Shown here piece by piece: positions 9,497 to 19,653 of a DNA stretch of 64,000 nucleotides. Origin of the DNA: Mesorhizobium sp. B2-3-12. Lineage in GTDB: Bacteria; Pseudomonadota; Alphaproteobacteria; Rhizobiales; Rhizobiaceae. Numbering within the stretch: the first letter of the stretch is position 1; each line of letters opens with the position of its first letter. The DNA lies in assembly GCF_006442205.1 (NCBI RefSeq), contig NZ_VFVR01000005.1:62001-126000 (forward strand). The letters are read 5' to 3'. A program made the translations under genes and the position numbers. The notes under the pieces were generated by a model, which was not told where the DNA came from, did not search any database, and saw only the letters and a program-made list of their open reading frames with translations.

Positions 9497-11545
9497 TCAG
9501 CGGCGGCGCAGCAGCCACATCAGGACGGGGCCGCCGATCAGCGTCGCGACGAGGCCGGCCGGGATCTGGCGCGGGAAGATGGCGGTGCGGCCGATCCAGT
9601 CGGCACAGACCATGATCAGGGCGCCGGCGAGCACCGCGCCGATGGCTTGCGGCAGCGCGCGTGACAGGCCGAGGCGTCGGGCCAGGTGCGGCGCCATCAG
9701 GCCGATGAAGGTCAGCGGCCCGACGACAAGCGTCGAGGCGGCGGTGAGTGCGGCGACCATCAGGAGCACCAGCAGCCGTGTTGCCTTGAGGTTGACGCCG
9801 AGACTTTGAAGCGCGGCGGATCCGAGTGGCAGCATGTCCAGCCAGCGCATGAAGAGTGGGGTCGCCAGGAACAGGCAAAAGGCCGTCGTCGAGGTCAAAA
9901 GCGCCGAGCCCGCGTCGATGCCATAGGTCGAACCCGTGAGCCAGTTGAGCAGCAGCATGGCGCGCGGATCGCCGGTGGCGGTCAGCACCAGGATCAGCGC
10001 GTCGAACAGGGCCGTCAGAGCGACGCCGGCAAGCAGCAGCCGCTCCGGCGCATAGGCGGCGCGACGGCCGATCGCCAGCGTCACCAGAAGGGCGGCGAAG
10101 GCGCCGATCGTGGCGGCCACGGTCTGCACCGGCCGGCTGGCGTCGGCCAGCCCGAACAGCGCCACCATCATGCCAAGTGCCGCGCCGGCGCTGATCCCGA
10201 GCACTTCGGGACTTGCCATTGGATTGCCGGTCAGCCGCTGCATCATCAAACCGGCCAGCGCCAGCATCGCGCCGGCGGCAAGCGCCGCGGACACTCTGGG
10301 CAGCCGCCAGGACAACAAGGGTTGCAGCTGATCGCTGGACGCGAATGTCCAGCCATCTGGCCCCGGTGCATAGAGCAGCGCCAGCACGAGCATCAGAAGC
10401 AGGACGCCAGCGATCGCCGCCAGCACCAGGCCCGGCCTTGTCGTTCTGGGCAACCGCTCGACGGTGAGGGCCGGCGCTTCCGTCCCAAGCGCGAGTCGGG
10501 GCAGAAGCCACAGCAGCAGCGGCGCGCCGAGAAGCGCGGTCATCGCGCCGGTCGGCAGCAGGTCGCCCTGCGGCCCGGTCGCCACCTGCACCCCCTGATC
10601 GGCGGCCCACAGCAGTGCCGCGCCGATCAGCGGCGCCATCACCAGTTGCTGGCCAAGCCGGCGGGCGCCGCCGATGCGCGCGAGCGTGGCGGCTGCGAGA
10701 CCGACGAAGCCGATGACGCCGACGGCGGCAACGACGAAGGCGATCAGGGCGACCGCCGCCGCCAGGCCGGCGAAGCGATAGACACCGAGCGGAACGCCGA
10801 GGCTGCGCGCGCCTTCGTCGTCGAGGCCAAGCAAGGTCAGCGGGCGCACCATCAGGCCGATCGCCAGCGCGGCACCGCCAAGGCGCGGCAGAAGCCACAG
10901 CGTCGCCGACCAGTCCTGCTGGCCGAGCGAACCAGCGCCCCAGAGGAACAGGCTGGCCAGCCATTCATGCCGAAGCACCACCAGCGCGGCACCGATGGCG
11001 CCGGCATAAAGGCTGACGACCAGCCCGGCGAGCACGACCGAAAGCGGCGACAGGCCCTTGTGCCAGGAGAGCGCCAGGACCGCGGCAAGGGCCGTGAAAG
11101 CGCCGGCAAGCGCCACCCATTCGCGGCCGTGGGCCAACAGGGAGGGCGCCAGGAGCGTCGCCAGCGCCAGCGCCAGATAGGCACCGGCCGAAACGCCGAC
11201 GGTCTCCGGCGAGGCGAGCGGGTTGCGCAGAACCTGCTGCAGCACCGCGCCGGCCAAACCAAGCGCCGCGCCACAGAGAAGGCTGACGGCAAGCCTTGGC
11301 AGGAAGGCGTAGTGAACGAGCACCTGCCTGATATCTTCAACATCGGGATTTGCGAGCGCATCCGGCCAACGCGCCGCCGGCAATTGCACGCTCATGTTGG
11401 AGAGGGTCGCGGCGCTGGCCGCGCAGACAAGTACGACGCAGAGCAGCATCGCGCCCAGAGGATACTTGTCTGGCATGCGGGACGGCGAGGATTGGCCGCG
11501 CATGAGGCTGGCATCGTCGGGCAAGATTGCTTGCTGCTCAGCCAC
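9497..11545 (-). CDS. fhuB: Fe(3+)-hydroxamate siderophore ABC permease (fused FhuB)
   Basis: Inner-membrane permease of 682 residues made of two FecCD/BtuC-type halves in one chain, as in FhuB. The first half carries GAALGLAGAVLQQVLRNPLA with NPLASPETVGVSAG; the second repeats it as GAMLALAGLMMQRLTGNPMA and ASPEVLGISAG. The EAA-like cytoplasmic loops contact the ATPase. About 18-20 membrane helices are expected. The start is GTG 11545 behind GGAGA and overlaps the end of the binding-protein gene by 8 bp. The ATPase (FhuC) and outer-membrane receptor (FhuA) are not in this cluster and must be encoded elsewhere. Confidence 0.92.
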   Translation of the reverse strand: MAEQQAILPDDASLMRGQSSPSRMPDKYPLGAMLLCVVLVCAASAATLSNMSVQLPAARWPDALANPDVEDIRQVLVHYAFLPRLAVSLLCGAALGLAGAVLQQVLRNPLASPETVGVSAGAYLALALATLLAPSLLAHGREWVALAGAFTALAAVLALSWHKGLSPLSVVLAGLVVSLYAGAIGAALVVLRHEWLASLFLWGAGSLGQQDWSATLWLLPRLGGAALAIGLMVRPLTLLGLDDEGARSLGVPLGVYRFAGLAAAVALIAFVVAAVGVIGFVGLAAATLARIGGARRLGQQLVMAPLIGAALLWAADQGVQVATGPQGDLLPTGAMTALLGAPLLLWLLPRLALGTEAPALTVERLPRTTRPGLVLAAIAGVLLLMLVLALLYAPGPDGWTFASSDQLQPLLSWRLPRVSAALAAGAMLALAGLMMQRLTGNPMASPEVLGISAGAALGMMVALFGLADASRPVQTVAATIGAFAALLVTLAIGRRAAYAPERLLLAGVALTALFDALILVLTATGDPRAMLLLNWLTGSTYGIDAGSALLTSTTAFCLFLATPLFMRWLDMLPLGSAALQSLGVNLKATRLLVLLMVAALTAASTLVVGPLTFIGLMAPHLARRLGLSRALPQAIGAVLAGALIMVCADWIGRTAIFPRQIPAGLVATLIGGPVLMWLLRRR

Positions 11546-12467
11546 GGGCGGTCTCCGCCATCAGCGCCCGGGCCAGCAGCCGGGCAAAGCGGCGCGCCGA
11601 GGGCAGCGTGCCGAACATCAGCACCGCGGGCAGGCGCATGATCGAGCGGTTGCGCACGAACGGCATGGCGTTCCAGACCGGGCTCTCGGTCAGTGTACCT
11701 GTTGCCCCTTCAGGCAAGGGTTCGAGATAGGCAAGGCGTGCGTCGTAGGACGTCGCCAGGCCGTCGATGCCGACGGTCGCAAATCCCCAGTAATTGGTCT
11801 CGCCGGTCCAGGCATTGCGGATGCCGATGCGGTCAAACACCGCCTGGAACAGGCTTTTTTCGCCATAGACGCGAACATTGCGCGGATCGAGGAAGCTGAG
11901 GACATAGACCGGCCGTGCCGAAAGCGGTTCCAGCTGCTGCTTGATGGTTGAGAAATGGGCCGCCGTCGCCGCGATGAGCGCCTCGCCTTCACTTTCCTTG
12001 CCGACAAGCCTGGCCAGTTGCCGGGTCGCCTCGACGGCGCGCTGATAGGGCTGACCGTCCGGCGTATAGATGCCGATCGTCGTCACAGGCGCGACGCGTT
12101 CAAGCAGCGGCCTGATGCCGTCGAGAAAAGGGATGGAGAGGATGATGTCGGGACGAAGCTGCTGCAGGAATTCGAGATTGGGCTCCAGGATCGTGCCGAT
12201 ATCGGCGACCTCGGGCGGCAGCGACGGCTCGACGACCCACTTTTCCCAGACCGCGCGGTCGGCGACGGCGATCGGCGTGACGCCGAGCATGAGCAAAGTC
12301 TCCGCCAGCCCGTCATCGAGGCAGACGATGCGCAGCGGCTTCGCCTTGGCTGGCGGCGTCACCATGCCGGCCAAAGGCAAGGTGAACAGCGCGAGCGCGC
12401 GGCGGCGTGTGATCAGGCCGTGCGGGCGATTTGCCTCTCCTGGCCGGGGTCGATGGTCTGTGTTCAA
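11538..12467 (-). CDS. fhuD: Iron-siderophore ABC transporter substrate-binding protein (FhuD-like)
   Basis: Periplasmic siderophore-binding protein, about 309 residues from TTG 12467. The N-terminal region carries TRRRALALFTLPLAG, which fits a Tat signal, followed by a PeripBP_2 fold with IVCLDDGLAETLLMLG and LRPDIILSIPFL. The same frame extends back to a TTG at 12545, but that stretch contains promoter-like elements, so the shorter start is preferred; it has no strong ribosome site and remains uncertain. First gene of fhuD-fhuB-esterase. It delivers ferric hydroxamate-type siderophores to the FhuB permease; the exact ligand cannot be told. Confidence 0.82.
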   Translation of the reverse strand: MNTDHRPRPGEANRPHGLITRRRALALFTLPLAGMVTPPAKAKPLRIVCLDDGLAETLLMLGVTPIAVADRAVWEKWVVEPSLPPEVADIGTILEPNLEFLQQLRPDIILSIPFLDGIRPLLERVAPVTTIGIYTPDGQPYQRAVEATRQLARLVGKESEGEALIAATAAHFSTIKQQLEPLSARPVYVLSFLDPRNVRVYGEKSLFQAVFDRIGIRNAWTGETNYWGFATVGIDGLATSYDARLAYLEPLPEGATGTLTESPVWNAMPFVRNRSIMRLPAVLMFGTLPSARRFARLLARALMAETARG

Positions 12468-12515
12468 CTTGTCTTGCCTGTTTGCCGGGACCTGGTCTTC
12501 GGCGACCGATCCCGG

Positions 12516-12545
12516 TTGACTATAAAACAGGATATTTCCAGTCAA
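12516..12545 (-). promoter_or_regulatory. Promoter/operator region of the fhuDB-esterase operon
   Basis: On the minus strand TTGACT is followed 15 bp later by TATAGT, a short-spaced -35/-10 pair. TTGACT and AGTCAA also form an inverted repeat with an 18-bp spacer that spans the promoter, as an operator might. It does not match the TGA-N9-TCA iron-responsive (IRO) consensus exactly, so the regulator is unknown. Confidence 0.4.
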
Positions 12546-12737
12546 GTTTTAAGACGAGATGGGAGGCGACAAATGCGAGGGACGCAGGTGACGCGAACCG
12601 GCAACAGCTCCGGAAATCCGTCAGCAAACCATCGCCAAAAACGGGCCGAAGCCGGTGCCGGGCGCATCCGCCACAGCGCGATCGGGTTGCACTCGGCAGG
12701 CGTTGATGGTTTGTTGCCGGTCAGCGGAGATCAAGTG

Positions 12738-13082
12738 ATGCGAGAATCCATGGGTCAAGACGAATACGGGTCGGCGAACCCCTTCGATCCGGACGACCTG
12801 CCGAATCTGAACGCAATCGGTCCAGCCATGGGCGGCGGCAACGACTTCGAGAAATACGCGGTCGCCGTGATCATCGTGTTCGGCGCCCTGATCATCGGCG
12901 GGCTGATGGCCGCGTCGATGACGTTCGGCCATCGCAACGGCTTCCTCTTCGCCCTCGGCGGCGCCACGTCAGCCTGGATTTCCGGCAATGCGCTTCTGCT
13001 CGACCGGCCGCGCATCTACGCGCTGTTCGTCGGCATTGCCGCCTTGATGCTGATTGCATCGACCATCACACTGGTGACCTGA
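12738..13082 (+). CDS. Small membrane protein with three predicted helices
   Basis: From ATG 12738 (GGAG 8-9 bases upstream) the product is 114 residues. A polar N-terminus rich in Asp, Asn and Pro is followed by three hydrophobic segments: YAVAVIIVFGALIIGGLMA, GFLFALGGATSAWISGNALL and YALFVGIAALMLIASTI. An in-frame ATG at 12573 has an even better GGGAGG site and would add 55 residues, but that extension looks non-coding in composition. Divergent from fhuD and convergent with ggt. No known family recognised. Confidence 0.6.
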   Translation: MRESMGQDEYGSANPFDPDDLPNLNAIGPAMGGGNDFEKYAVAVIIVFGALIIGGLMAASMTFGHRNGFLFALGGATSAWISGNALLLDRPRIYALFVGIAALMLIASTITLVT

Positions 13083-13147
13083 CGGCACTTGCCGGTCCCG
13101 AAAGGCGGAGTCCGGCTTCGCCGCTCAGGGAACGGGCTTACCGCCTG

Positions 13148-14887
<1,740 letters not shown>

Positions 14888-14970
14888 GGCGGGACTCCTA
14901 AGCGGGGACGGCCTAGGAAAGACCTTCGGAAGGCGTTAGTCCAATAACAATTGAATAAGCGCGTGAGAGA

Positions 14971-15111
14971 CCCCCTCACCCGGATTGCCAAGTCGAATTG
15001 CAAGAGCAATTCGGGCAATCCGACCTCTCCCCAAGGGGAGAGGAGCTTGCGCCGGCGCTGACCTCTTCTCCCTCGGGGAGAAGGTGGCCGCGAAGCGGCC
15101 GGATGAGGGGG
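14971..15111. repeat. RIME-like mosaic of palindromes
   Basis: A 141-bp intergenic unit opens with CCCCCTCACCCGG and closes with CCGGATGAGGGGG. Inside are four stem-loops in a row: CGGATTGCC/GGCAATCCG enclosing GAATTGC/GCAATTC, CCTCTCCCC/GGGGAGAGG, CTTCTCCC/GGGAGAAG, and TGGCCGC/GCGGCC. This is the make-up of rhizobial intergenic mosaic elements. It lies between ggt and rhaI. A related short copy lies at 16452-16500. Confidence 0.75.
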
Positions 15112-15123
15112 AGTGGCTCGACC

Positions 15124-16416
15124 TCAGACGATTCCGCCGCCACCGCCAGCGACTGCAGGCCGTTCGGCCGCGACCTTGGCACGGTAGCCTGCCGCCCGGT
15201 AGGCGGCGACCGGATCGATGGCGCCGCCGGTCTTTAGCCGCGCCATGGCCAGGATCGGTTCGACATCGGTGCGGTAGGCTACTTTAAGCGTCTGCGTCGC
15301 CATCAGCGCGTCATTGCCCTCCTGAAACCCTTCGAGCGCCTTGCGATCGACCAGCAGCGCCTGCGCATAGGCGCGCTGCACCTCGACCGCCGACAGCATC
15401 AGGCTCTCGATCGGATCGGTGACGTTGTGGCTCTGGTCGAGCATGTGGGCGGGGTCGAACCCCTCGGCACCGGACAGTTCGGCGTCGACCAGTTCGTTGA
15501 AGACCAGGAACAGCCGGTAGGGATCGATCGAACCGGCGTCGAGATCGTCGTCGCCATATTTCGAATCGTTGAAATGGAAGCCGCCGAGTTTCTTGAACTG
15601 GATCAGCCGCGAAACGATCATCTCGATGTTGACGTTGGGTGCGTGGTGGCCGAGGTCGACCAGGCAGAAGGCCTTGTCACCCAATTCCTTCGATATGATG
15701 TAGTTGGTGCCCCAGTCCTGCACCACCGTGGAATAGAAGGCCGGCTCGTACATCTTGTGTTCGGTGAACAGCTTCCAGTCGGCCGGCAGGCCGGCATAGA
15801 CCTCCCGCATGGCGTCGAGATAACGCTCGAACGCCTTGGCGAAATTGACCTGGCCGGGGAAATTCGAACCGTCGCCGATCCACACCGTCAGGGCCTTGGA
15901 GCCAATCGTCTTGCCGATCTCGATGCATTCGAGATTGTGCTCGACCGCTTGCCGGCGAGCGCCGGCATCGGCATGCGACAGCGACCCGAACTTGTAGGAA
16001 TGCTCCTGGTCCTTCGCGTCGGAAAAGGTGTTGGAGTTCATGGCGTCGAAACCGAGGCCGAAGCGGGAGGCCGCCTGCTTCAGGCGGTTCGGATCGGCCT
16101 TGTCCCATGGGATGTGCAGGGAGACGGTCGGGGTCGCCTGCGTCAACTGCTTGATGACGGCGCAATCCTCGATCTTGTCGAAGACATCGCGCGGCTCGCC
16201 GGCGCCGGGAAAGCGGGCAAAGCGCGTTCCACCGGTGCCGACACCCCAGGAGGGGATCGCCACCGCGAATTTCTCGACCTTGTCGCGGATGGCGTCGACG
16301 GCGATGCCTCGGCGGTCGAGGCGTTCGCCGAGCGAGGCATAGTCACGCTCGAGGTCGGCCTCGCGCGCTGCGTTACTGCTGGCGACGATGTCGGCGGAGA
16401 TGATCAATTCGGACAC
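15124..16416 (-). CDS. rhaI: L-rhamnose isomerase (Pseudomonas/Rhizobium type)
   Basis: Cytoplasmic TIM-barrel sugar isomerase of 430 residues converting L-rhamnose to L-rhamnulose. Metal- and substrate-site segments include KLFTEHKMYEPAFYST, LVDLGHHAPNVNIE and FHFNDSKYGDDDLDAGS, as in the Pseudomonas-type rhamnose isomerase. I start at GTG 16416, which has a strong GGGAGG site; the frame runs a few codons further back without support. Encoded downstream of rhaD on the same strand with a short repeat-containing gap. It supplies rhamnulose for the RhaD-linked pathway. Confidence 0.93.
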   Translation of the reverse strand: MSELIISADIVASSNAAREADLERDYASLGERLDRRGIAVDAIRDKVEKFAVAIPSWGVGTGGTRFARFPGAGEPRDVFDKIEDCAVIKQLTQATPTVSLHIPWDKADPNRLKQAASRFGLGFDAMNSNTFSDAKDQEHSYKFGSLSHADAGARRQAVEHNLECIEIGKTIGSKALTVWIGDGSNFPGQVNFAKAFERYLDAMREVYAGLPADWKLFTEHKMYEPAFYSTVVQDWGTNYIISKELGDKAFCLVDLGHHAPNVNIEMIVSRLIQFKKLGGFHFNDSKYGDDDLDAGSIDPYRLFLVFNELVDAELSGAEGFDPAHMLDQSHNVTDPIESLMLSAVEVQRAYAQALLVDRKALEGFQEGNDALMATQTLKVAYRTDVEPILAMARLKTGGAIDPVAAYRAAGYRAKVAAERPAVAGGGGGIV

Positions 16417-16451
16417 TGCTGTTCCTCCCGGTATTCGCACGGCTGGCGCCG

Positions 16452-16500
16452 CCCCTCATCCGCCCTTCGGGCACCTTCTCCCCGTAGAACGGGGAGAAGG
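16452..16500. repeat. Short RIME-like palindromic repeat
   Basis: CCCCTCATCC is followed by a GCCC/GGGC mini-hairpin and the long stem CCTTCTCCCC/GGGGAGAAGG. It sits in the rhaD-rhaI spacer and shares sequence with the end of the 14971-15111 element. As a hairpin between co-transcribed genes it could affect mRNA stability. Confidence 0.65.
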
Positions 16501-16505
16501 AAAGC

Positions 16506-18608
16506 TTAGCGCGTAAAGCTCTGCGCGTTGCCGGCGTCGACGTTGATGATGTTGCCGGTCGATTTGGCCGACATGTCGGAGGCGAGGAAATAGATCGCCT
16601 CGGCGATGTCTTCCGGGAAGACGGAGCGCTTCAGCATCGAACGCGAGCGGTAATGTTCTTCCAGATCGTCGGTCGACATCTTGTAGGCGGCGGCGCGCTG
16701 TTCCTTCCACTCGCCGGTCCAGATTTTCGAGCCGCGCAGCACCGCGTCCGGGTTGACGACATTGACCCTGATCTGGGCTTCCGCCCCTTCCAGCGCCAGA
16801 CAGCGCGCGAGGTGGATCTCGGCGGCCTTGGCGGTGCAATAGGCTGATGCGTTGGGCGATGCGGCAAGGCCGTTCTTGGAAGCGACGAAGACGATGTTGC
16901 CGCCGATCTTCTGTACCCTGAACAGCCGGAACGCTTCGCGCGAGACCAGGAAATAGCCGGTCGACAGGATGTCCATGTTCTTGTTCCACAGCGCCAGCGT
17001 CGTCTCCTCGATCGGCGCCGAGGAGGCGAGCCCCGCATTGGAGACAAGGATGTCGATGCCGCCGAACTCGACCGCGGTCTCGGCGAAGCCGGCGACGACC
17101 TGATCCTCCGAGGTGACGTTGATGAGAACCGGCCGGACGAAATCCTTGCCATAGGCCTTTGCCAGTTCCTCATTGGCGCTGGCGAGCGCCGCCTCGTCGA
17201 TATCGGCCAGCACGACGCAGGCGCCTTCGCGCAACAGCCGGTTGGCCGTGGCGCGACCGATGCCGCCGGCGCCGCCGGTGACCACCGCGATCTGGCCAGC
17301 GAGCGACTTCGGCTTTGGCATGCGCTGCAGCTTCAGGTCCTCGAGCAGCCAGTATTCGATGTCGAACGCTTCCTGCGCGGGCAAGCCTACATAGGACGAC
17401 ACGGTCGAGGCACCGCGCATGACGTTGATGGCGTTGACGTAGAATTCGCCCGAGATGCGCGCCGTCGCCTTGTCGCCGGCGAAGGTGAACATGCCGACGC
17501 CGGGCATCAGGTAGACCACGGCATTGGGATCGCGGATGGCGGGCGAATCCGGATGCTTGCAGCTATCGTAATAGGCCTGGTAGCCGACGCGATATTCGGC
17601 AATGTCGTCGGCGAGGCGCGCGATGACGGCGTCGACATCGGGCTTCGCCGGATCGAACTCGATCACCAGCGGCCGGATCTTGGTGCGCAGGAAATGGTCC
17701 GGGCACGAAGTGCCGAGTGCCGCCAGCGGGCGCAAATTCCTTGAGTTGACGAATTCGAGCACGGCGGCCGAATCGTCGAAATGACCGAGCTTGTGGCTCT
17801 TTTCCGAGATCAGCCCGCGGATTTTCGGCATCAGCTTGGCGGCAATCGCGCGACGCGCGGTAGCGTCGAGCGCCTTCACCACCTCGCCACCGAAGATCGC
17901 CACGCCTTCGGAGCGGCGCTCGAACCACTCGATCGCCCGGTTGATCACCGCGATTGTCGTTTCGTAGCATTGCTTCGGGGTATCGCCCCAGGTGAACAGG
18001 CCATGGCTTTCGAGGATGACGCCTTTGGCGGCAGGGTGTTCGACGCAGAATTTCTCCAGCCACAGGCCAAGTTCGAAGCCCGGCCGTTTCCACGGCAGCC
18101 AGCCGATGGCATCGCCGAAGATTTCCTTGGTCAGCGCCCTGGAATCCTTCGCGGCGGCGATGGCGATGATGGCATCGGGATGCATGTGGTCGACGAAAGG
18201 CTTCGGCACGTAAGCGTGCAGCGGCGTGTCGATCGAGGCCGCGCGTGGATTGAGGTTGAAGGTGCAGTGGGGCAGATACCCCACCATCTCGTCTTCGTGC
18301 TCGACGCCGCGATAGAGGCCCTTCAGCGCCTGCAGCTTGTCCATGTAGAGCGTGGCGAAGCCGTCAAGCTTGATCGAGGCGCTGTCGCCCCCCGAGCCCT
18401 TCACCCATAGTACTTCCACGTCCTGGCCGGTGAGCGGATCCTTCTGCCGGATCTTCGATGACGTATTGCCGCCGCCATAATTGGTGACGCGCTTGTCGGA
18501 ACCGAGCGTGTTCGAGCGATAGACCAGCAGCTCGGGACCACTCATCCCCTGCACTTTCGCATCATCCCAAAGATTGGCGAGGCGCGAGCCGGAGCGCTTG
18601 TCGAGCAT
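16506..18608 (-). CDS. rhaD: Bifunctional rhamnulose-1-phosphate aldolase / short-chain alcohol dehydrogenase
   Basis: Fusion enzyme of 700 residues. Residues about 1-430 form a class II aldolase domain, with metal-binding regions NYGGGNTSSKI, HMHPDAIIAIA and ESHGLFTWGD. Residues about 445-700 form a short-chain dehydrogenase with nucleotide motif TGGAGGIGRA, the NAG segment VSNAGLAS, and a Tyr-x3-Lys (YCTAK). It should split rhamnulose-1-phosphate into dihydroxyacetone phosphate and lactaldehyde and process the aldehyde. ATG 18608 follows GGGAGGAT. Divergent from rhaR across an operator-like gap and upstream of rhaI. Confidence 0.94.
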   Translation of the reverse strand: MLDKRSGSRLANLWDDAKVQGMSGPELLVYRSNTLGSDKRVTNYGGGNTSSKIRQKDPLTGQDVEVLWVKGSGGDSASIKLDGFATLYMDKLQALKGLYRGVEHEDEMVGYLPHCTFNLNPRAASIDTPLHAYVPKPFVDHMHPDAIIAIAAAKDSRALTKEIFGDAIGWLPWKRPGFELGLWLEKFCVEHPAAKGVILESHGLFTWGDTPKQCYETTIAVINRAIEWFERRSEGVAIFGGEVVKALDATARRAIAAKLMPKIRGLISEKSHKLGHFDDSAAVLEFVNSRNLRPLAALGTSCPDHFLRTKIRPLVIEFDPAKPDVDAVIARLADDIAEYRVGYQAYYDSCKHPDSPAIRDPNAVVYLMPGVGMFTFAGDKATARISGEFYVNAINVMRGASTVSSYVGLPAQEAFDIEYWLLEDLKLQRMPKPKSLAGQIAVVTGGAGGIGRATANRLLREGACVVLADIDEAALASANEELAKAYGKDFVRPVLINVTSEDQVVAGFAETAVEFGGIDILVSNAGLASSAPIEETTLALWNKNMDILSTGYFLVSREAFRLFRVQKIGGNIVFVASKNGLAASPNASAYCTAKAAEIHLARCLALEGAEAQIRVNVVNPDAVLRGSKIWTGEWKEQRAAAYKMSTDDLEEHYRSRSMLKRSVFPEDIAEAIYFLASDMSAKSTGNIINVDAGNAQSFTR

Positions 18609-18701
18609 AGATATCCTCCCTGGGGACGCGAAAAGGCGCGGTCCATTTGGCCGGGAATGTCTACGCAAGCAGGCGGCTTGTCAATCACAAACGATCAACA
18701 T

Positions 18702-18738
18702 CGATCATATTGCACTGCACAATGAAATTATATGATCG
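18702..18738. promoter_or_regulatory. Candidate RhaR operator in the rhaD-rhaR gap
   Basis: CGATCATAT and ATATGATCG form a perfect 9-bp inverted repeat with a 19-bp spacer, midway between the divergent rhaD and rhaR starts. Extra half-site-like ACGATCA (18691) and TGATTG (18743) copies flank it. A TTGACA at 18746 may be the -35 of the rhaR operon. This fits a DeoR-family repressor controlling both directions. Confidence 0.55.
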
Positions 18739-18793
18739 GAAATGATTGACACTGCTCGTTTTGGGTGCCTAGATGGCCAGGCAGGGAGGAACC

Positions 18794-19597
18794 ATGCACG
18801 AAAAAGAGCGCCACAGGATCATTCTGTCCGCCGTCCAGGAAAAACCTGTGGTGACGGTGCAGGAGATGGTCGACCTGACGGAGTCCTCCGAGGCGACGAT
18901 CCGGCGCGACATCGCGGCTCTCCACGTGCAGAAACGCCTGCGCCGGGTGCGCGGCGGCGCCGAGGCGATCTCGCCGCCGCAGTTCATCGGGCTGGCCGGT
19001 CGGCCCTTCTCCGTCAACGAAACGCTCAATGCCTCGCAGAAGCGCGCCATCGCTCGAGAAGCGGTCGAACTGTGCACGGACGGCGAGCCGATCATCATCA
19101 ATGGCGGCACCACCACCTTCCAGATGGTGCATTTCCTGACCGGGCGCCGCATGCCGATCTTCACCAATTCGTTCCCGATCGCCGAGCACCTGCTCAAACA
19201 CTCCAAGAACACGGTGATGCTGTCGGGCGGCACGATCTACCGCGAGCAGAACATCATCCTGTCGCCGTTCGACAATGACGTGACGCGCAATTTCTACGCA
19301 CGCCGCATGTTCATGGGTGCTCAAGGGCTGGGGCCGCTCGGCCTGATGGAAGGCGATCCGCTGCTGATCCAGGCGGAGCAGAAGCTGATCGACCAGGCCG
19401 ACGAACTGGTGGTGCTGGTCGATTCCTCGAAATTCCGCAAACGCTCCAGCCTGATCCTGTGTGGTCTTTCGCGCATCGCCACCGTCATCACCGATGACGG
19501 CATCGAGGATCGCGAAGCCAAGATGCTGGAGACCGCGGGGGTGACGCTGATCGTCGCCCGCAAGTCGACAAAGGAAGAATCTTCACTGCAGGCCTGA
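18794..19597 (+). CDS. rhaR: DeoR-family regulator of rhamnose genes
   Basis: Regulator of 267 residues. The N-terminal helix-turn-helix (VTVQEMVDLTESSEATIRRDIAALH, residues about 18-43) is typical of DeoR proteins. The rest is the DeoR sugar-phosphate-binding domain, with IINGGTTTFQMVHFL, TVMLSGGTIYRE and VLVDSSKFRKRS. ATG 18794 has AGGGAGGA upstream; the frame's earlier start has no such site. It is the first gene of the rhaRSTPQUK strand and divergent from rhaDI, so it probably represses both until a rhamnose catabolite binds. Confidence 0.9.
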   Translation: MHEKERHRIILSAVQEKPVVTVQEMVDLTESSEATIRRDIAALHVQKRLRRVRGGAEAISPPQFIGLAGRPFSVNETLNASQKRAIAREAVELCTDGEPIIINGGTTTFQMVHFLTGRRMPIFTNSFPIAEHLLKHSKNTVMLSGGTIYREQNIILSPFDNDVTRNFYARRMFMGAQGLGPLGLMEGDPLLIQAEQKLIDQADELVVLVDSSKFRKRSSLILCGLSRIATVITDDGIEDREAKMLETAGVTLIVARKSTKEESSLQA

Positions 19598-19653
19598 GAC
19601 CAACTCACGTCCGCGGCGGCGATGGAAATGCAACGCTCAAGGGAGGATATCAG

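Noticed and set aside
8607-10964. 785-codon minus-strand ORF joining the esterase to upstream sequence
   Set aside because: Only the part from 9473 down is coding. The rest runs over fhuB in a different frame and has a low-complexity Arg/Ala-rich composition.
9686-11641. 651-codon plus-strand ORF antisense to fhuB
   Set aside because: Gln/Arg/Gly-rich shadow frame produced by high GC codon bias; fhuB on the other strand has clear family motifs.
11955-13082. 375-codon plus-strand ORF extending the small membrane protein upstream
   Set aside because: The upstream 260 codons are antisense to fhuD; the ribosome site and protein-like sequence begin at 12738 (or possibly 12573).
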